Under the pieces are notes generated by a model. The model ran no database searches, was not told where the DNA came from, and worked only from the letters and a program-made list of their open reading frames with translations. Made by a program: the position numbers and the translations under genes. Shown in pieces: positions 16,094 to 25,857 of a stretch of DNA of 54,027 bases (position 1 is its first letter; every line of letters starts with the position of its first letter). This DNA is from Protofrankia sp963555915 (GTDB lineage: Bacteria > Actinomycetota > Actinomycetes > Frankiales > Frankiaceae), in the NCBI RefSeq assembly GCF_963555915.1, contig NZ_CAUVXL010000066.1, forward strand, positions 1-54,027, read 5' to 3'.

Positions 16094-16924
16094 GTGCACA
16101 CACCGGCCCGTCCCACTGTTCCGGACAGCCGTTTGCACGTTGTCGCCGAGCCGTCCCGTTTCGGGGGCAGCCGGGGGTGGCCGCCCAAGACTGCGATCGT
16201 CACCGGCGCCAGCAGCGGCATCGGCAGGGAGGCTGCGCTGCTTCTGGCCGCGATGAACTGTCAGGTCCTGCTGGTCGGTCGTAACGGCGTGGCGCTTGAC
16301 GAGGTTGCGGCATCGACAGAGGGCCACCGGATTGCCGTGGACCTGTCGGTCCCGGGATCCGAGGCCACCGTGGCCCGCCGTGGCGAGGATCTCCTCGGTG
16401 ACCTGGACCTGCTGGTGTGCGCGGCCGGTCTCGGTTGCGCGGGACCCTACGACCAGCTTTCCCACGAAACTCTCGCCGAGTTGGTGGCGATCAACGTGCT
16501 GTCGCCGATGGCACTGGTCCGCTCGGTGCTCCCGGCCATGCTCGAGCGCGGGCACGGGCGCATCCTCCTGGTCGGAAGTATTGCCGGCGCGCTTGGTGTC
16601 CGTGGTGAGGTTGCGTACTCGGCGACCAAGGCGGCGCTGGTCGGGTTCGCGAACGCGCTGCGTTCCGAGGTTTCCGGCCGGGGCGTTTCGGTTACTCTGT
16701 GCTTCCCCGGAGCGGTTGACACACCTTTCTTCCACCGCCGTGGAGCGCCGTACGTCCGAAAGTGGCCACGTCCGCAGCCGGCCCGCCTCGTCGCTGAACG
16801 CATGCTGTTCGCAGCTGGACGCGGGCAGGCCGAGGTGTGGGTTCCACGGTGGTTGTCCCTTGCCGCCCGGGTACACGGAGCCGCGCCGCCGCTCTACCGG
16901 CGGCTGGCGAGTGTCTTCGGGTAG
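16094..16924 (+). CDS. Short-chain dehydrogenase/reductase
   Basis: A 276-residue classical SDR with the NAD(P)-binding motif TGASSGIG, the CAAGLG (NNAG-like) segment and catalytic Ser (VGSIAGALG) with Tyr-Lys in YSATK. The GTG at 16094 was chosen because GGAGG lies 8 nt upstream. An open frame reaches back to 15983 without similarity. It is 289 bp upstream of hpnC on the same strand, so it may belong to the hopanoid region, for example in oxidising or reducing a side chain. The substrate is unknown. Confidence 0.85.
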   Translation: MHTPARPTVPDSRLHVVAEPSRFGGSRGWPPKTAIVTGASSGIGREAALLLAAMNCQVLLVGRNGVALDEVAASTEGHRIAVDLSVPGSEATVARRGEDLLGDLDLLVCAAGLGCAGPYDQLSHETLAELVAINVLSPMALVRSVLPAMLERGHGRILLVGSIAGALGVRGEVAYSATKAALVGFANALRSEVSGRGVSVTLCFPGAVDTPFFHRRGAPYVRKWPRPQPARLVAERMLFAAGRGQAEVWVPRWLSLAARVHGAAPPLYRRLASVFG

Positions 16925-17212
16925 GTGCATCGCTACCGTAAGTTGTCCGGGGCGTGGGTCGGCCCCCCGGCACCGGGACGGACCCTGCTCATCGGCCACG
17001 CGACCGGCGGGGGATCACTGGCTGGACGACGTCGCGCCGGTGGCCACCGAACGCGGCGGCTGTGAGGGTCCTACCGGCCGACGGCGACGCGCTCAGCGCC
17101 GTTGCGGTGCGGTCGGAGGCCCGATGGATCAAGAAAATTGACCGGTTCGAGCGCGCCGCCGGGTTGCTCCGGCGGTTCGCGTCAGGCCCAACCGCTGACG
17201 AGGGGGAGGCGC

Positions 17213-18226
17213 ATGACTGCTAGCGACGCAAAGATCGGCCCACTGCCAGGCGGGCCGACGGGAGCATCCGGTGCGCCGCTGCCGGGGGTGGCCCTGCATT
17301 CCTCGCCCCAGGATGTGCTGCGGGCGGCTTCCGCTGAGAACTTCACCGTGTCTCCGCTGATTCTTCCGGCTCGGCAGCGGCAGCACCTGTTTGCCATCTA
17401 CGGATTCGCCCGGCTCGTCGACGACATCGGAGACGAGGCGACCGGCGACCGGCTCGCCCTGCTCGACGCTCTCGAAGTTGATCTTGAGAAGGTCTGGGCG
17501 GGCATGCCGACCTTCCCGATCAACCAGGCGCTGGTGCCGACCGTTCGGGAGTGCGCTCTGGATCCCGAGCCGTTCCACCGCCTCGTGGCGGCCAACCGGC
17601 AGGACCAGCTCGTCACCCGTTACGACACCTTCGACGATCTGCTGCGTTATTGCACTCTGTCCGCGGATCCGGTCGGCCGCATGGTGCTGGGAATCTTCGG
17701 GGTCGACACGCCCGACCGGGTCGCCCTGTCAGACCGGGTGTGTACGGCGCTCCAGATCGTGGAGCACTGTCAGGACGTGGCCGAGGACTTCGCGGCGGGG
17801 CGGATCTACCTGCCCCGCGAAGATCTCGCCAACTTCGGGGTGCGCGAGGAGGATCTGGCGCGTCCCAGCGCCGGGCCCGCGGTACGGGACCTGATGGCTT
17901 TTCAGGTCCTGCGCGCGCGCCGCATCCTTGACGAGGGCACCCCGCTGGTCGGGCGGGTGAACGGTCGGCTGCGGTTTGTCCTCGCGGGTTTCGTCGGCGG
18001 CGGTCGCGCCGCCTTGGACGCGATCGCGCGGGCCCGTTTCGACGTCCTGCGCGGTGCCCCCACCGCGCCGAAGGCCCGCATCGCCCGGTACGGCGCGGCT
18101 GTGGCACTCGGGTCGGCCGCACCGTCGCACCGCCGGGCCGCCCGCGCGGCCCGGTCCGGGCTCCCCCCACTGGTCACCGGCGGCGGGATCATCGCGAAGC
18201 CCAGTGGGCACGGAGGTGGCGAATGA
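17213..18226 (+). CDS. hpnC: Hydroxysqualene synthase HpnC
   Basis: A 337-residue squalene/phytoene synthase-family protein. By family knowledge HpnC converts presqualene diphosphate to hydroxysqualene, the second of three steps from farnesyl diphosphate to squalene. Both Asp-rich Mg-diphosphate motifs are present: FARLVDDIGDEA and EHCQDVAEDFAAGRIYLP. The ATG is preceded by AGGGGGAGG. It overlaps hpnD by 4 bp (ATGA), and hpnC-hpnD-hpnE-synthase run on with overlaps, so they are one translationally coupled operon. Without the neighbours it could be mistaken for a phytoene synthase. Confidence 0.92.
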   Translation: MTASDAKIGPLPGGPTGASGAPLPGVALHSSPQDVLRAASAENFTVSPLILPARQRQHLFAIYGFARLVDDIGDEATGDRLALLDALEVDLEKVWAGMPTFPINQALVPTVRECALDPEPFHRLVAANRQDQLVTRYDTFDDLLRYCTLSADPVGRMVLGIFGVDTPDRVALSDRVCTALQIVEHCQDVAEDFAAGRIYLPREDLANFGVREEDLARPSAGPAVRDLMAFQVLRARRILDEGTPLVGRVNGRLRFVLAGFVGGGRAALDAIARARFDVLRGAPTAPKARIARYGAAVALGSAAPSHRRAARAARSGLPPLVTGGGIIAKPSGHGGGE

Positions 18227-19128
18227 CCGTCAACGGGCCGCTGTGGTCGCCCACAGTCACCGAAGCGTATGCATCGTGTGAGAGCCTCACCCGGGAGGCC
18301 GCGCGTAACTTCTCCTACGGCATCCGACTGCTCCCGGCAGAAAAGCGGGCAGCCCTTTCCGCCGTGTACGCCTTCGCCCGCAGGCTTGACGACATCGGCG
18401 ACGGTGACCTGCCCCTGGCCGAGAAGGTCGTTCGCCTGGCCGCGGCCCGGGCCGACATCCTGGCCCTCGGCACGTCCAGCACGGATCCGGTTCTGGTCGC
18501 GCTCAGTGACGCGTGCCGGCGCTTCCCCATCCCGGTCGACGCTTTCAGCGAGCTGATCGACGGCGTCGAGATGGACCTGCGGGGGGTGACGTACGAAACT
18601 TTTGACGATCTTGTCGGATACTGTCGGCGGGTGGCCGGCACCATCGGGCGGCTGTCGCTGGGAATCTTCGGCACCGAGGCGGCGCACGCGAACTCCAATG
18701 CCCCCACGGTCGCCGACGAACTCGGGATTGCCCTGCAGCAGACCAACATTCTGCGAGATGTCCGGGAGGACCTGATCACCGGCCGGATCTATCTGCCACG
18801 GGCCGAGCTCGACAAGGCCGGCATCACTCTCGTGCTGGGCCCAGATGGTCAGCTCGGCGGTCCATCCGACGCACTCGTCGGATATCTGCGCGACTGCGCA
18901 CAACGCGCCGACGAGTGGTACGGGCGGGGCCTGAAGCTCCTGGGCATGCTCGACCGTCGCAGCGCCGCCTGCTGCGGCGCGATGGCCGGGATCTACCTGC
19001 GACTCAACCGCCGGATCAGGATGGACCCGACCCCCGTCCTGGCGGAACGGCTCTCGCTGCCCGGGTGGGAGAAGGTCGTGGTCGCCGCCCGCAGCCTGGC
19101 CGGCCGTCCGGAGGTGTCGGTCGGATGA
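18223..19128 (+). CDS. hpnD: Presqualene diphosphate synthase HpnD
   Basis: A 301-residue squalene/phytoene synthase-family enzyme that in the HpnCDE route condenses two farnesyl diphosphates to presqualene diphosphate. Motifs seen are FARRLDDIGDGD (first Asp-rich), YCRRVAGTIGRLSLGIFG, and QQTNILRDVREDLITGRIYLP (second Asp-rich). The length is normal. The start overlaps the hpnC stop (ATGA), and its own stop overlaps the hpnE start. It probably works at the membrane together with HpnC and HpnE. Confidence 0.93.
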   Translation: MTVNGPLWSPTVTEAYASCESLTREAARNFSYGIRLLPAEKRAALSAVYAFARRLDDIGDGDLPLAEKVVRLAAARADILALGTSSTDPVLVALSDACRRFPIPVDAFSELIDGVEMDLRGVTYETFDDLVGYCRRVAGTIGRLSLGIFGTEAAHANSNAPTVADELGIALQQTNILRDVREDLITGRIYLPRAELDKAGITLVLGPDGQLGGPSDALVGYLRDCAQRADEWYGRGLKLLGMLDRRSAACCGAMAGIYLRLNRRIRMDPTPVLAERLSLPGWEKVVVAARSLAGRPEVSVG

Positions 19129-20975
19129 GCCTGCCCACGACGCCCCTGCCCGGCCCCGGCACCCCTGGCCAGGGGGGACACCGACTTGTCGTGATCGGCG
19201 GCGGTCTGGCCGGCCTGTCAGCGGCCCTGGTCGCCGCTGACGCCGGTGCCGAGGTGACCGTGCTGGAGGCACGGCCGCGCCTGGGCGGGGCGACCTCCTC
19301 ATTCGCCCGGGACGGCAGGTGGGTCGACACCGGCCAGCACGTCTTCATGCGCTGCTGCACGGCCTACCGGGCGTTCCTGCGTCGGCTCGGGGTCGAGCAC
19401 CTGACGACGCTGCAGGACCGACTGGACGTCCCGGTGCTGCTTGCCGGGTCCGGTACACGTGCCCGGCTGCGGCGCACCCGCATCCCGTGGCCGGCGCCGC
19501 TGCATCTGACCCCGGCGCTGCTGGGATACCGGGCGTTCCCGATCGGTCAGCGGCTACGGGCGGCGCTCGCGGCCTACCGGCTCGGTCGGCTCGACCCGAA
19601 CCGACCCGAGGTCGACGGTGCCTCGTTCGGTAGCTGGCTGGCCGGCCAGGGCCAGTCCCCGGCAGCCATCGAGGCGCTGTGGGAGCTCTTGACCGTCGCG
19701 ACCCTCAACGCCCCGGCGGACTCGGCGTCGCTCGGTCTCGCCGCCACGGTTGTGCGTACCGGTCTGCTCGAACGGGCGGACGCCGGGGACATCGGCTGGG
19801 CTGACGTCCCGCTCCAGCGGCTTCACGGCGACGCCGCTGCCTCGGAGCTCGCCGACCTCGGGGCGGATGTCCGTACCGGCGTGAAGGTTCGTGAGCTGAC
19901 GAAAACAGCGACTGGTTGGCGTGTGGTCACCGACAGTGGCTCCATCGAGGCCGATTCCGTGATCCTCGCGGTGCCCCCACCGGCGGCCGCCGCGCTGCTG
20001 CCGGCCGGCGCGGTCGAGGGCCAGGAGCGCTTCGTCGAGCTCGGCTCCGCGCCGATCGTCAACGTCCACATGGTCTATGACCGCAAGGTGTTGGAGGGCC
20101 CGTTCCTCGCCGTGGTCGGATCCCCGGTCCAGTGGGTCTTCGACCGCACCGCGTCGAGCCGGAGTATCGCGTCGAGCGGGATCACCGCGTCGAGCGGGGC
20201 CGTCGCGTCCTCGGCCGTGGCAGGGCCTGACGCGGGTTCCGCGCAAGGGTCCGGGCCGGCCGGCCCTTCGGGTACGGGTACGGGTACGGGTACGCAGTAT
20301 CTGGCGATTTCCCTGTCAGCGGCGGACGAGTGGATCGACCGGCCGGCGAGTGAGATTCGCGGCATCTTCGTCGAGGAGATGCGCCGGCTGCTGCCGGCCG
20401 CGCGAGGCGCCGAGGCGATCGAGGTGTTCGTGACCCGCGAGCGCACGGCAACGTTCCGCCAGGCGCCTGGCACCCACGCGCTGCGTCCTGGCCCGGCCAC
20501 GGCGTTGCCGGGACTCGCGTTGGCCGGCGCGTGGACCGACACAGGCTGGCCCGCGACCATGGAGGGCGCCGTCCGCAGCGGCCTGGCCGCCGCGAAGGTG
20601 GCGCTGGGGGGCTGGCGGTCCGGTCCGCCTTCGCCCGGCCCGGCCCGCAGGTTGCTCCCTGTGGTCGACGCGCCTGGCGGTGCTCCAACGCGTGCGGGGG
20701 GATGCGGATCGTCATCGGGTAATTCGTGCAAAACGTCACAATCATCCCGGATGCCTGAGACCAACGTCCCGGACGAGGGACCGTCGTCTTCTAACCCGTC
20801 GGGATCATCGACCCCCGGGACGGCGGGCACTCCAGGCGCCCAGCCGGCACTGACCGCCACCCCGCCACTTACACCGCTTCCGACACCATCCGAGCGATCA
20901 ACCTCAACCTCAACCTCAACTTCAACCACGACCACGCCTTCGGCGGCGTCACCGACAGGGAGATTTCCGGCATGA
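19125..20975 (+). CDS. hpnE: Hydroxysqualene dehydroxylase HpnE (FAD-dependent)
   Basis: A 616-residue flavin amine-oxidase/phytoene-desaturase-like enzyme that reduces hydroxysqualene to squalene. The FAD dinucleotide motif VVIGGGLAGLSAALVAADAG, then VLEARPRLGG, and the C-terminal GAWTDTGWPATMEGAVRSG are clear. It is longer than usual (about 420-470 residues). A Ser/Ala/Gly-rich insert (about residues 345-390, TASSRS-IASSG-ITASSG repeats, then GTGTGTGTG) sits in a loop. After residue 495 or so there is a long low-complexity tail (SGSSTPGTAGTPG, STSTSTSTSTTTT). Both arise from simple in-frame repeats. It is coupled to hpnD and the prenyl synthase by ATGA overlaps. Confidence 0.9.
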   Translation: MSLPTTPLPGPGTPGQGGHRLVVIGGGLAGLSAALVAADAGAEVTVLEARPRLGGATSSFARDGRWVDTGQHVFMRCCTAYRAFLRRLGVEHLTTLQDRLDVPVLLAGSGTRARLRRTRIPWPAPLHLTPALLGYRAFPIGQRLRAALAAYRLGRLDPNRPEVDGASFGSWLAGQGQSPAAIEALWELLTVATLNAPADSASLGLAATVVRTGLLERADAGDIGWADVPLQRLHGDAAASELADLGADVRTGVKVRELTKTATGWRVVTDSGSIEADSVILAVPPPAAAALLPAGAVEGQERFVELGSAPIVNVHMVYDRKVLEGPFLAVVGSPVQWVFDRTASSRSIASSGITASSGAVASSAVAGPDAGSAQGSGPAGPSGTGTGTGTQYLAISLSAADEWIDRPASEIRGIFVEEMRRLLPAARGAEAIEVFVTRERTATFRQAPGTHALRPGPATALPGLALAGAWTDTGWPATMEGAVRSGLAAAKVALGGWRSGPPSPGPARRLLPVVDAPGGAPTRAGGCGSSSGNSCKTSQSSRMPETNVPDEGPSSSNPSGSSTPGTAGTPGAQPALTATPPLTPLPTPSERSTSTSTSTSTTTTPSAASPTGRFPA

Positions 20976-21988
20976 CCACTGTGGTTCCCGATGCGATCGA
21001 GCGGGGCCGGACTCTGGCAGTGCCGGCGCTTCGCGCCACTGTCGACCGGCTGCATCCCCGGCTGCGTCGCGTGGTTGCCTACCACCGCGGCTGGATCGAC
21101 GCGGAAGGTAACCCGCTCGCGGGCAGCGGCGGAAAGCTGCTGCGTCCGGCACTGGCACTGCTCTCGGCCGAGGCGGCCGGCGCCGCTGTCGAGGTCGGGC
21201 TCCCCGGCGCGGTCGCCGTCGAGCTCGTCCACGACTTCTCGCTGCTGCACGACGATCTCATGGACGGCGACACCGAGCGCCGGCACCGACCCACGGCCTG
21301 GACGGTGTTCGGCGCGGACGGTGCGATCCTCGCCGGCGACGCCCTGTTGGGGCTGGCCACCCAGGTGCTGCTCGAGGTCGACCGGGATGCCGGTCGCCGC
21401 GCCGCGGTGATGCTCGGGGCGGGCGTCCAGGACCTCGTCCGGGGTCAGGCCGAGGACCTGCACTTCGAAACCCGCAACGACATCACCGTCGCGGACACGC
21501 TGATGATGGAGGACGGCAAGACCGGTGCCCTGCTGTCCTGCTCGGCCGCGATCGGCGCGGTGCTGGCGGACGGCCCGGCCCGACTCGTCGACGGCCTCGC
21601 CGAGTTCGGGTCACGGCTGGGAACCGCCTTCCAACTGGTGGATGACCTGCTCGGTATCTGGGGTGACCCTGCGGTGACCGGCAAGCCGGTCCTGTCGGAC
21701 CTGCGCTCGCGCAAGAAGTCGGTCCCGGTCGTGGTGGCGCTGGAGGCCGGTGGCTCCGAAGCCGACGAGCTGCGCGCCTTCCTCGCCTCCACCGGGGAAC
21801 TTTCCGAAGGCGACCTGCATCGCGCCGCCGAGTTGGTCGAACGCGCTGGTGGGCGGGAGTGGACCACGGCTGAGGCCGACCGCCAGCTCGAAGCGTGCGC
21901 CGAGCTGCTGGCGTCATTGGCCCTGCCGTCGCTGGTTGAAGCCGAACTGCTCGCCCTTGCCCGTTTTGTTACCGAACGGGATCGGTGA
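20972..21988 (+). CDS. Polyprenyl diphosphate synthase (farnesyl/geranylgeranyl type)
   Basis: A 338-residue trans-isoprenyl diphosphate synthase. The first Asp-rich motif lies in SLLHDDLMDGDTERRHRPT and the second in FQLVDDLLGIWGDP. GGKLLRPAL near the N-terminus is also typical. Within a hopanoid operon it most likely makes farnesyl diphosphate for HpnD; the exact chain length cannot be fixed by eye. It overlaps the hpnE stop by 4 bp and is followed by shc after 78 bp. Confidence 0.9.
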   Translation: MTTVVPDAIERGRTLAVPALRATVDRLHPRLRRVVAYHRGWIDAEGNPLAGSGGKLLRPALALLSAEAAGAAVEVGLPGAVAVELVHDFSLLHDDLMDGDTERRHRPTAWTVFGADGAILAGDALLGLATQVLLEVDRDAGRRAAVMLGAGVQDLVRGQAEDLHFETRNDITVADTLMMEDGKTGALLSCSAAIGAVLADGPARLVDGLAEFGSRLGTAFQLVDDLLGIWGDPAVTGKPVLSDLRSRKKSVPVVVALEAGGSEADELRAFLASTGELSEGDLHRAAELVERAGGREWTTAEADRQLEACAELLASLALPSLVEAELLALARFVTERDR

Positions 21989-22066
21989 GTGTGCTGTGAC
22001 ACTGCTGTTCGTACTGGACCGGGAGTTCATACCGCACCGGGACCGACATGTGGACGGGAGCCGCTG

Positions 22067-24031
22067 ATGAGCTCGACCACCGACTACCGGCAATCCCAAG
22101 TCTCCTCCGACACGGTGACGGCAGCCGCCGTCCGGGCCCGAGACCACCTGCTGTCGCTGCAGTCCGACCAGGGCTGGTGGAAGGGCGAACTCGAGACCAA
22201 TATCACGATCGAGGCGGCAGACCTTCTGTTCCGCGTCTTCATGGGCATCCTCACTCCGGATGTGCTCGAGGAGGCCGCCCGCTGGATCCGTTCGAGGCAG
22301 ACCGAGAACGGCACCTGGGCGACCTACTACGGCGGCCCGCCGGATCTCAGCACGACTCTTGAGGGGTACGTCGCGTTGCGGCTCGCTGGGGACAGCCCGG
22401 ACGCCCCGCACATGCGGGCTGCCGCGGCTTACGTCCGGGAGAACGGCGGTCCCGCCGCCACCCGGGTGTTCACCCGGATCTGGCTGGCGATGTTCGGCGA
22501 GTGGTCCTGGGACGACCTGCCGGTGATGCCGCCCGAGCTCGTGCTGCTGCCGTCGTGGTTCCCGCTCAACGTGTACGACTTCGGCTGCTGGGCCCGGCAG
22601 TCGATCGTTCCGCTGACGATCATCGGGACGTTTCGGCCGAAGCGCTCGCTCGGATTCGGGATCGATGAGCTCAAGGTCGAGTTCCCGGCCCAGCCGCCGG
22701 CACCGCTGCGCTCGTGGACGGGCGCGTTCCAGCGCCTGGACGCGGTGCTGCACCGGTACGAGCGCCGTCCGCTGAAGATGATCCGTCGGCACGCGATGCG
22801 CCGGGCCGCCGAATGGATCATCGCTCGGCAGGAGGCCGACGGTTGCTGGGGCGGCATCCAGCCTCCGTGGGTTTTCTCGATCATGGCGCTGACGCTGCTC
22901 GGCTACCCCATGAACCATCCGGTGATCGCGACCGGGCTACGTGGCCTGGAGCGCTACACGATCCGGGAGCGGACCCCCGCGGGGATGGTCCGCCGGTTGG
23001 AGTGCTGTCAGTCCCCGGTCTGGGACACCGCGCTCGCTGTCGTCGCCCTGCGTGACGCGGGCCTTGCCGCCGACCACCCCGCCATGGTGCGCGCGGCCCG
23101 GTGGCTGGCGGACGAGGAGGTCACGCTCACCGGTGACTGGGCGGTCAAACGTCCAGCATTGGCCCCTGGCGGCTGGGCGTTCGAGTTCGACAACGACGGG
23201 TATCCCGACGTCGACGACACCGCCGAGGTCGTGCTGGCCATCCGTCGTCTGTTGAAACCCCACGGTGGCGTCGACGGGAGTCAGACAGGCGGAATCGACG
23301 CGGTGGACCCCGGGCTCGCGGCCCGGCTCCGGGCGGCCGAACGCCGCGGCGTGGACTGGGCCATCGGGATGCGCTCGGCCAACGGTGCATGGGGGGCCTT
23401 CGACGCCGACAACACCAGGACCCTTCCCACGAAGCTGCCTTTCTGTGACTTCGGCGAGGTGATCGACCCGCCGTCCGCGGATGTGACGGCTCATATAGTA
23501 GAAATGCTCGCCGAAGTGGGCCAGGCGCGCAACCCCATCACCGAACGGGCGGTGGGCTGGTTGCTGGCCGACCAGGAACCGGGTGGGTCGTGGTTCGGCC
23601 GCTGGGGTGTCAACCACATCTACGGCACCGGCGCGGTCGTCCCAGCTCTGATCGACGCGGGGGTGTCCGCCGACCATCCGGCGATCATCCGGGCCGTCCA
23701 GTGGCTGGTCGAGCATCAAAGACCTGACGGTGCCTGGGGCGAGGACTTTCGTTCCTACACCGATGACGCCTGGATCGGCCGCGGTGAGCCCACCGCGTCC
23801 CAGACGGCGTGGGCGCTACTCGCGCTCCTCGCCGCCGATCCGGCGTCCCCGGCGGTCGAACGGGGGGTGCAGTGGCTGGTCGACACCCAGCGGCCGGACG
23901 GAACCTGGGACGAGCCGCACCACACGGGCACCGGTTTCCCCGGGGATTTTTCGATCAACTACCACCTGTATCGGCTGAGTTTCCCGCTGACCGCGCTCGG
24001 CCGATACCTGAGCGGCGGGTCCGCATCATGA
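22067..24031 (+). CDS. shc: Squalene-hopene cyclase
   Basis: A 654-residue monotopic membrane-associated triterpene cyclase that folds squalene to hopene/hopanol. The catalytic DXDD acid motif appears as DVDD in DGYPDVDDTAE (about residues 381-384). Several QW repeats are visible (QSDQGWW, RQTENGTWATYYGG, RQEADGCWGG, DQEPGGSWFGRWGVNHIYGTG, HQRPDGAWGE, TQRPDGTWDE). The length is normal. ATG at 22067 is chosen because GGGAG lies 7 nt upstream and the conserved part starts soon after. The stop overlaps the hpnG-ispH start (ATGA), so the two are translationally coupled. Confidence 0.96.
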   Translation: MSSTTDYRQSQVSSDTVTAAAVRARDHLLSLQSDQGWWKGELETNITIEAADLLFRVFMGILTPDVLEEAARWIRSRQTENGTWATYYGGPPDLSTTLEGYVALRLAGDSPDAPHMRAAAAYVRENGGPAATRVFTRIWLAMFGEWSWDDLPVMPPELVLLPSWFPLNVYDFGCWARQSIVPLTIIGTFRPKRSLGFGIDELKVEFPAQPPAPLRSWTGAFQRLDAVLHRYERRPLKMIRRHAMRRAAEWIIARQEADGCWGGIQPPWVFSIMALTLLGYPMNHPVIATGLRGLERYTIRERTPAGMVRRLECCQSPVWDTALAVVALRDAGLAADHPAMVRAARWLADEEVTLTGDWAVKRPALAPGGWAFEFDNDGYPDVDDTAEVVLAIRRLLKPHGGVDGSQTGGIDAVDPGLAARLRAAERRGVDWAIGMRSANGAWGAFDADNTRTLPTKLPFCDFGEVIDPPSADVTAHIVEMLAEVGQARNPITERAVGWLLADQEPGGSWFGRWGVNHIYGTGAVVPALIDAGVSADHPAIIRAVQWLVEHQRPDGAWGEDFRSYTDDAWIGRGEPTASQTAWALLALLAADPASPAVERGVQWLVDTQRPDGTWDEPHHTGTGFPGDFSINYHLYRLSFPLTALGRYLSGGSAS

Positions 24032-25857
24032 CTTTCTCGGCACCGGACACATCACGGACGGCGGGTCCCGCCGAAGGGTCCAAGCCATCGGCGGTCCCGG
24101 CATCCCGGACGCCGCCGGCTCTGCCGGTTTTGCCGGTACCGCCGGCTCTGCCGGTTTTGCCGGTACCGGAGGTACCGCCGGCAGACGCCATGACCGCTGT
24201 TGCTCCGACTGCTGCTCCGACGGCGGTCACGTCAACCATCAGGACCCCAGCGGTCCGCCCGTCGACGGCTGACGGCGCCCCGGCCGGGGTTGATCTGGGC
24301 CGGGACACCGCGCCGGGCCTGCGCGCCATGGTCCGGCGTCGGCCCAGGCTGGTCGTGGCCGCGCCGCTGCGGTTGGAGGCATGGGCCGCGGCCCGCTCGG
24401 GCCTGCCCGGGGGCACGATCCTCATCCGGACCGGAATGGGACCCGAGCAGGCCAGCCGGTCCACCCGCATCATCCGCGAGGCCCGGGCGGACGCCGTGGC
24501 CCTGGTCGGTCTCGGCGGCGGCCTCGGTCCGGGGGTGAAGCCCGGGCACGTCGTGGTGGCTGATGAGGTCCGCACCTCCGACGGTTCGGTCAGCGCGCAC
24601 TGTCCGTCCGCGCCCCTGCTGGCCGGTGAACTGCGCCGGGCGGGCCTGACCGTCCACGTCGGTCCGGTCGTATCCGTGTCGCGGCTGGCGATCGGCACCG
24701 CGCGTGCGGAGTTGGCGGCGACCGGGGCGATCGCCGTGGACATGGAGTCCGCACAGATCGCGCCGGGCGCGAGCGGGGTGCCGCTGGCGATCGTCCGCGT
24801 CATCGTGGACACCGACGAGCAGCCGCTGGGGCGTTTTGACCTGGCTCGCCGGGGGATCGCGGGACTGCGGACGATGATGACCCTCGGACCGGTGCTGGAG
24901 CGCTGGTCGGCGGCTGTCGGATCACGCCAGGTACTGCTTGCCGAGCCCAGGGCGTTCTGCGCCGGAGTCGAACGGGCGATCGAGGTTGTCGAGCGGGCAC
25001 TGGAGATGTACGGGTCGCCGGTCTACGTGCGTAAGCAGATCGTCCACAACAGCCACGTCGTTGCTGATCTTGCCGGTCGTGGCGCCATCTTCGTCGAGGA
25101 GCTCGACGAGGTACCGGCCGGGGCAACCGTGGTCTTCTCCGCGCACGGGGTCGCCCCCGCCGTCTGGGAGCAGGCCGACGACCGTGAGCTGTCAGTGATC
25201 GACGCAACGTGTCCACTGGTGGAGAAGGTCCACGCGGAGGCTCGCCGGTTCACCGCGCGCGGGGACACTGTCCTGCTTATCGGGCATTCCGGGCATGAGG
25301 AGGTGGACGGGACACTCGGGGAGGCGCCTGGAAAGATCAAGTTGGTGGAGTCGCCCGCGGACGTTGCCAGGCTCGAGGTCGACGATCCCGAGCGGGTGAC
25401 CTACCTCATGCAGACCACGCTCGCGGTGGACGAGGCCGAGGAAGTCGTCGACGCGCTGCGGGACCGCTTCCCGGCTGTGGTCGGGCCCGGATCGGCGGAC
25501 ATCTGCTATGCGACCTCGAACCGGCAGAGCGCCATCCGGCGGGTCGCCATCGAGGCCGACCTGGTCCTGGTCGTCGGCTCACAGAACAGTGCCAACTCAC
25601 GCCGGCTGGTCGATGTGACCGAACGCGAGGGTGTGCCGGCCTACCTCGTCGGTGACGTCGGCGAGGTGGACATGCGGTGGTTGGTCGGTGCCGACACCAT
25701 CGGCATCTCCGCGGGGGCGTCCGCGCCTCCGACCCTTGTCGACGAGCTGACCAGGGCACTGTCCGGCCTCGGCCCGACAGCGGTAGCGGTCCGTTCGGTC
25801 GGCACCGAGACGATCTCGTTCCATCTGCCCAAGGAACTTCGCCGCCAGCCCAAGTAG
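24028..25857 (+). CDS. ispH: HpnG-like nucleoside phosphorylase fused to IspH (HMBPP reductase)
   Basis: A 609-residue fusion. Residues 1 to about 100 are a Pro/Ala-rich leader with PALPVLPVP repeats. About 100-295 is a purine nucleoside phosphorylase-like domain (ALVGLGGGLGPGVKPGHVVV; AVDMESAQIA active-site motif) matching HpnG, which splits adenine from adenosylhopane. About 300-609 is a complete IspH with the three [4Fe-4S] Cys in AFCAGVERA, DATCPLVEKVH and DICYATSNRQ, plus HNSHVV, SAHGV, GHSGHEEV and SQNSANSRRL. IspH makes IPP and DMAPP in the last MEP-pathway step. The frame is open throughout, with no stop or SD between the domains. It overlaps the shc stop. IspH may be an extra copy beside a housekeeping one elsewhere. 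Confidence 0.9.
   Translation: MTFSAPDTSRTAGPAEGSKPSAVPASRTPPALPVLPVPPALPVLPVPEVPPADAMTAVAPTAAPTAVTSTIRTPAVRPSTADGAPAGVDLGRDTAPGLRAMVRRRPRLVVAAPLRLEAWAAARSGLPGGTILIRTGMGPEQASRSTRIIREARADAVALVGLGGGLGPGVKPGHVVVADEVRTSDGSVSAHCPSAPLLAGELRRAGLTVHVGPVVSVSRLAIGTARAELAATGAIAVDMESAQIAPGASGVPLAIVRVIVDTDEQPLGRFDLARRGIAGLRTMMTLGPVLERWSAAVGSRQVLLAEPRAFCAGVERAIEVVERALEMYGSPVYVRKQIVHNSHVVADLAGRGAIFVEELDEVPAGATVVFSAHGVAPAVWEQADDRELSVIDATCPLVEKVHAEARRFTARGDTVLLIGHSGHEEVDGTLGEAPGKIKLVESPADVARLEVDDPERVTYLMQTTLAVDEAEEVVDALRDRFPAVVGPGSADICYATSNRQSAIRRVAIEADLVLVVGSQNSANSRRLVDVTEREGVPAYLVGDVGEVDMRWLVGADTIGISAGASAPPTLVDELTRALSGLGPTAVAVRSVGTETISFHLPKELRRQPK

Noticed and set aside
17213..19128. Carotenoid phytoene synthases
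   Set aside because: Both proteins belong to the same superfamily, but the pair sits with an HpnE-type oxidase, a prenyl synthase and squalene-hopene cyclase, which is the HpnCDE squalene route.
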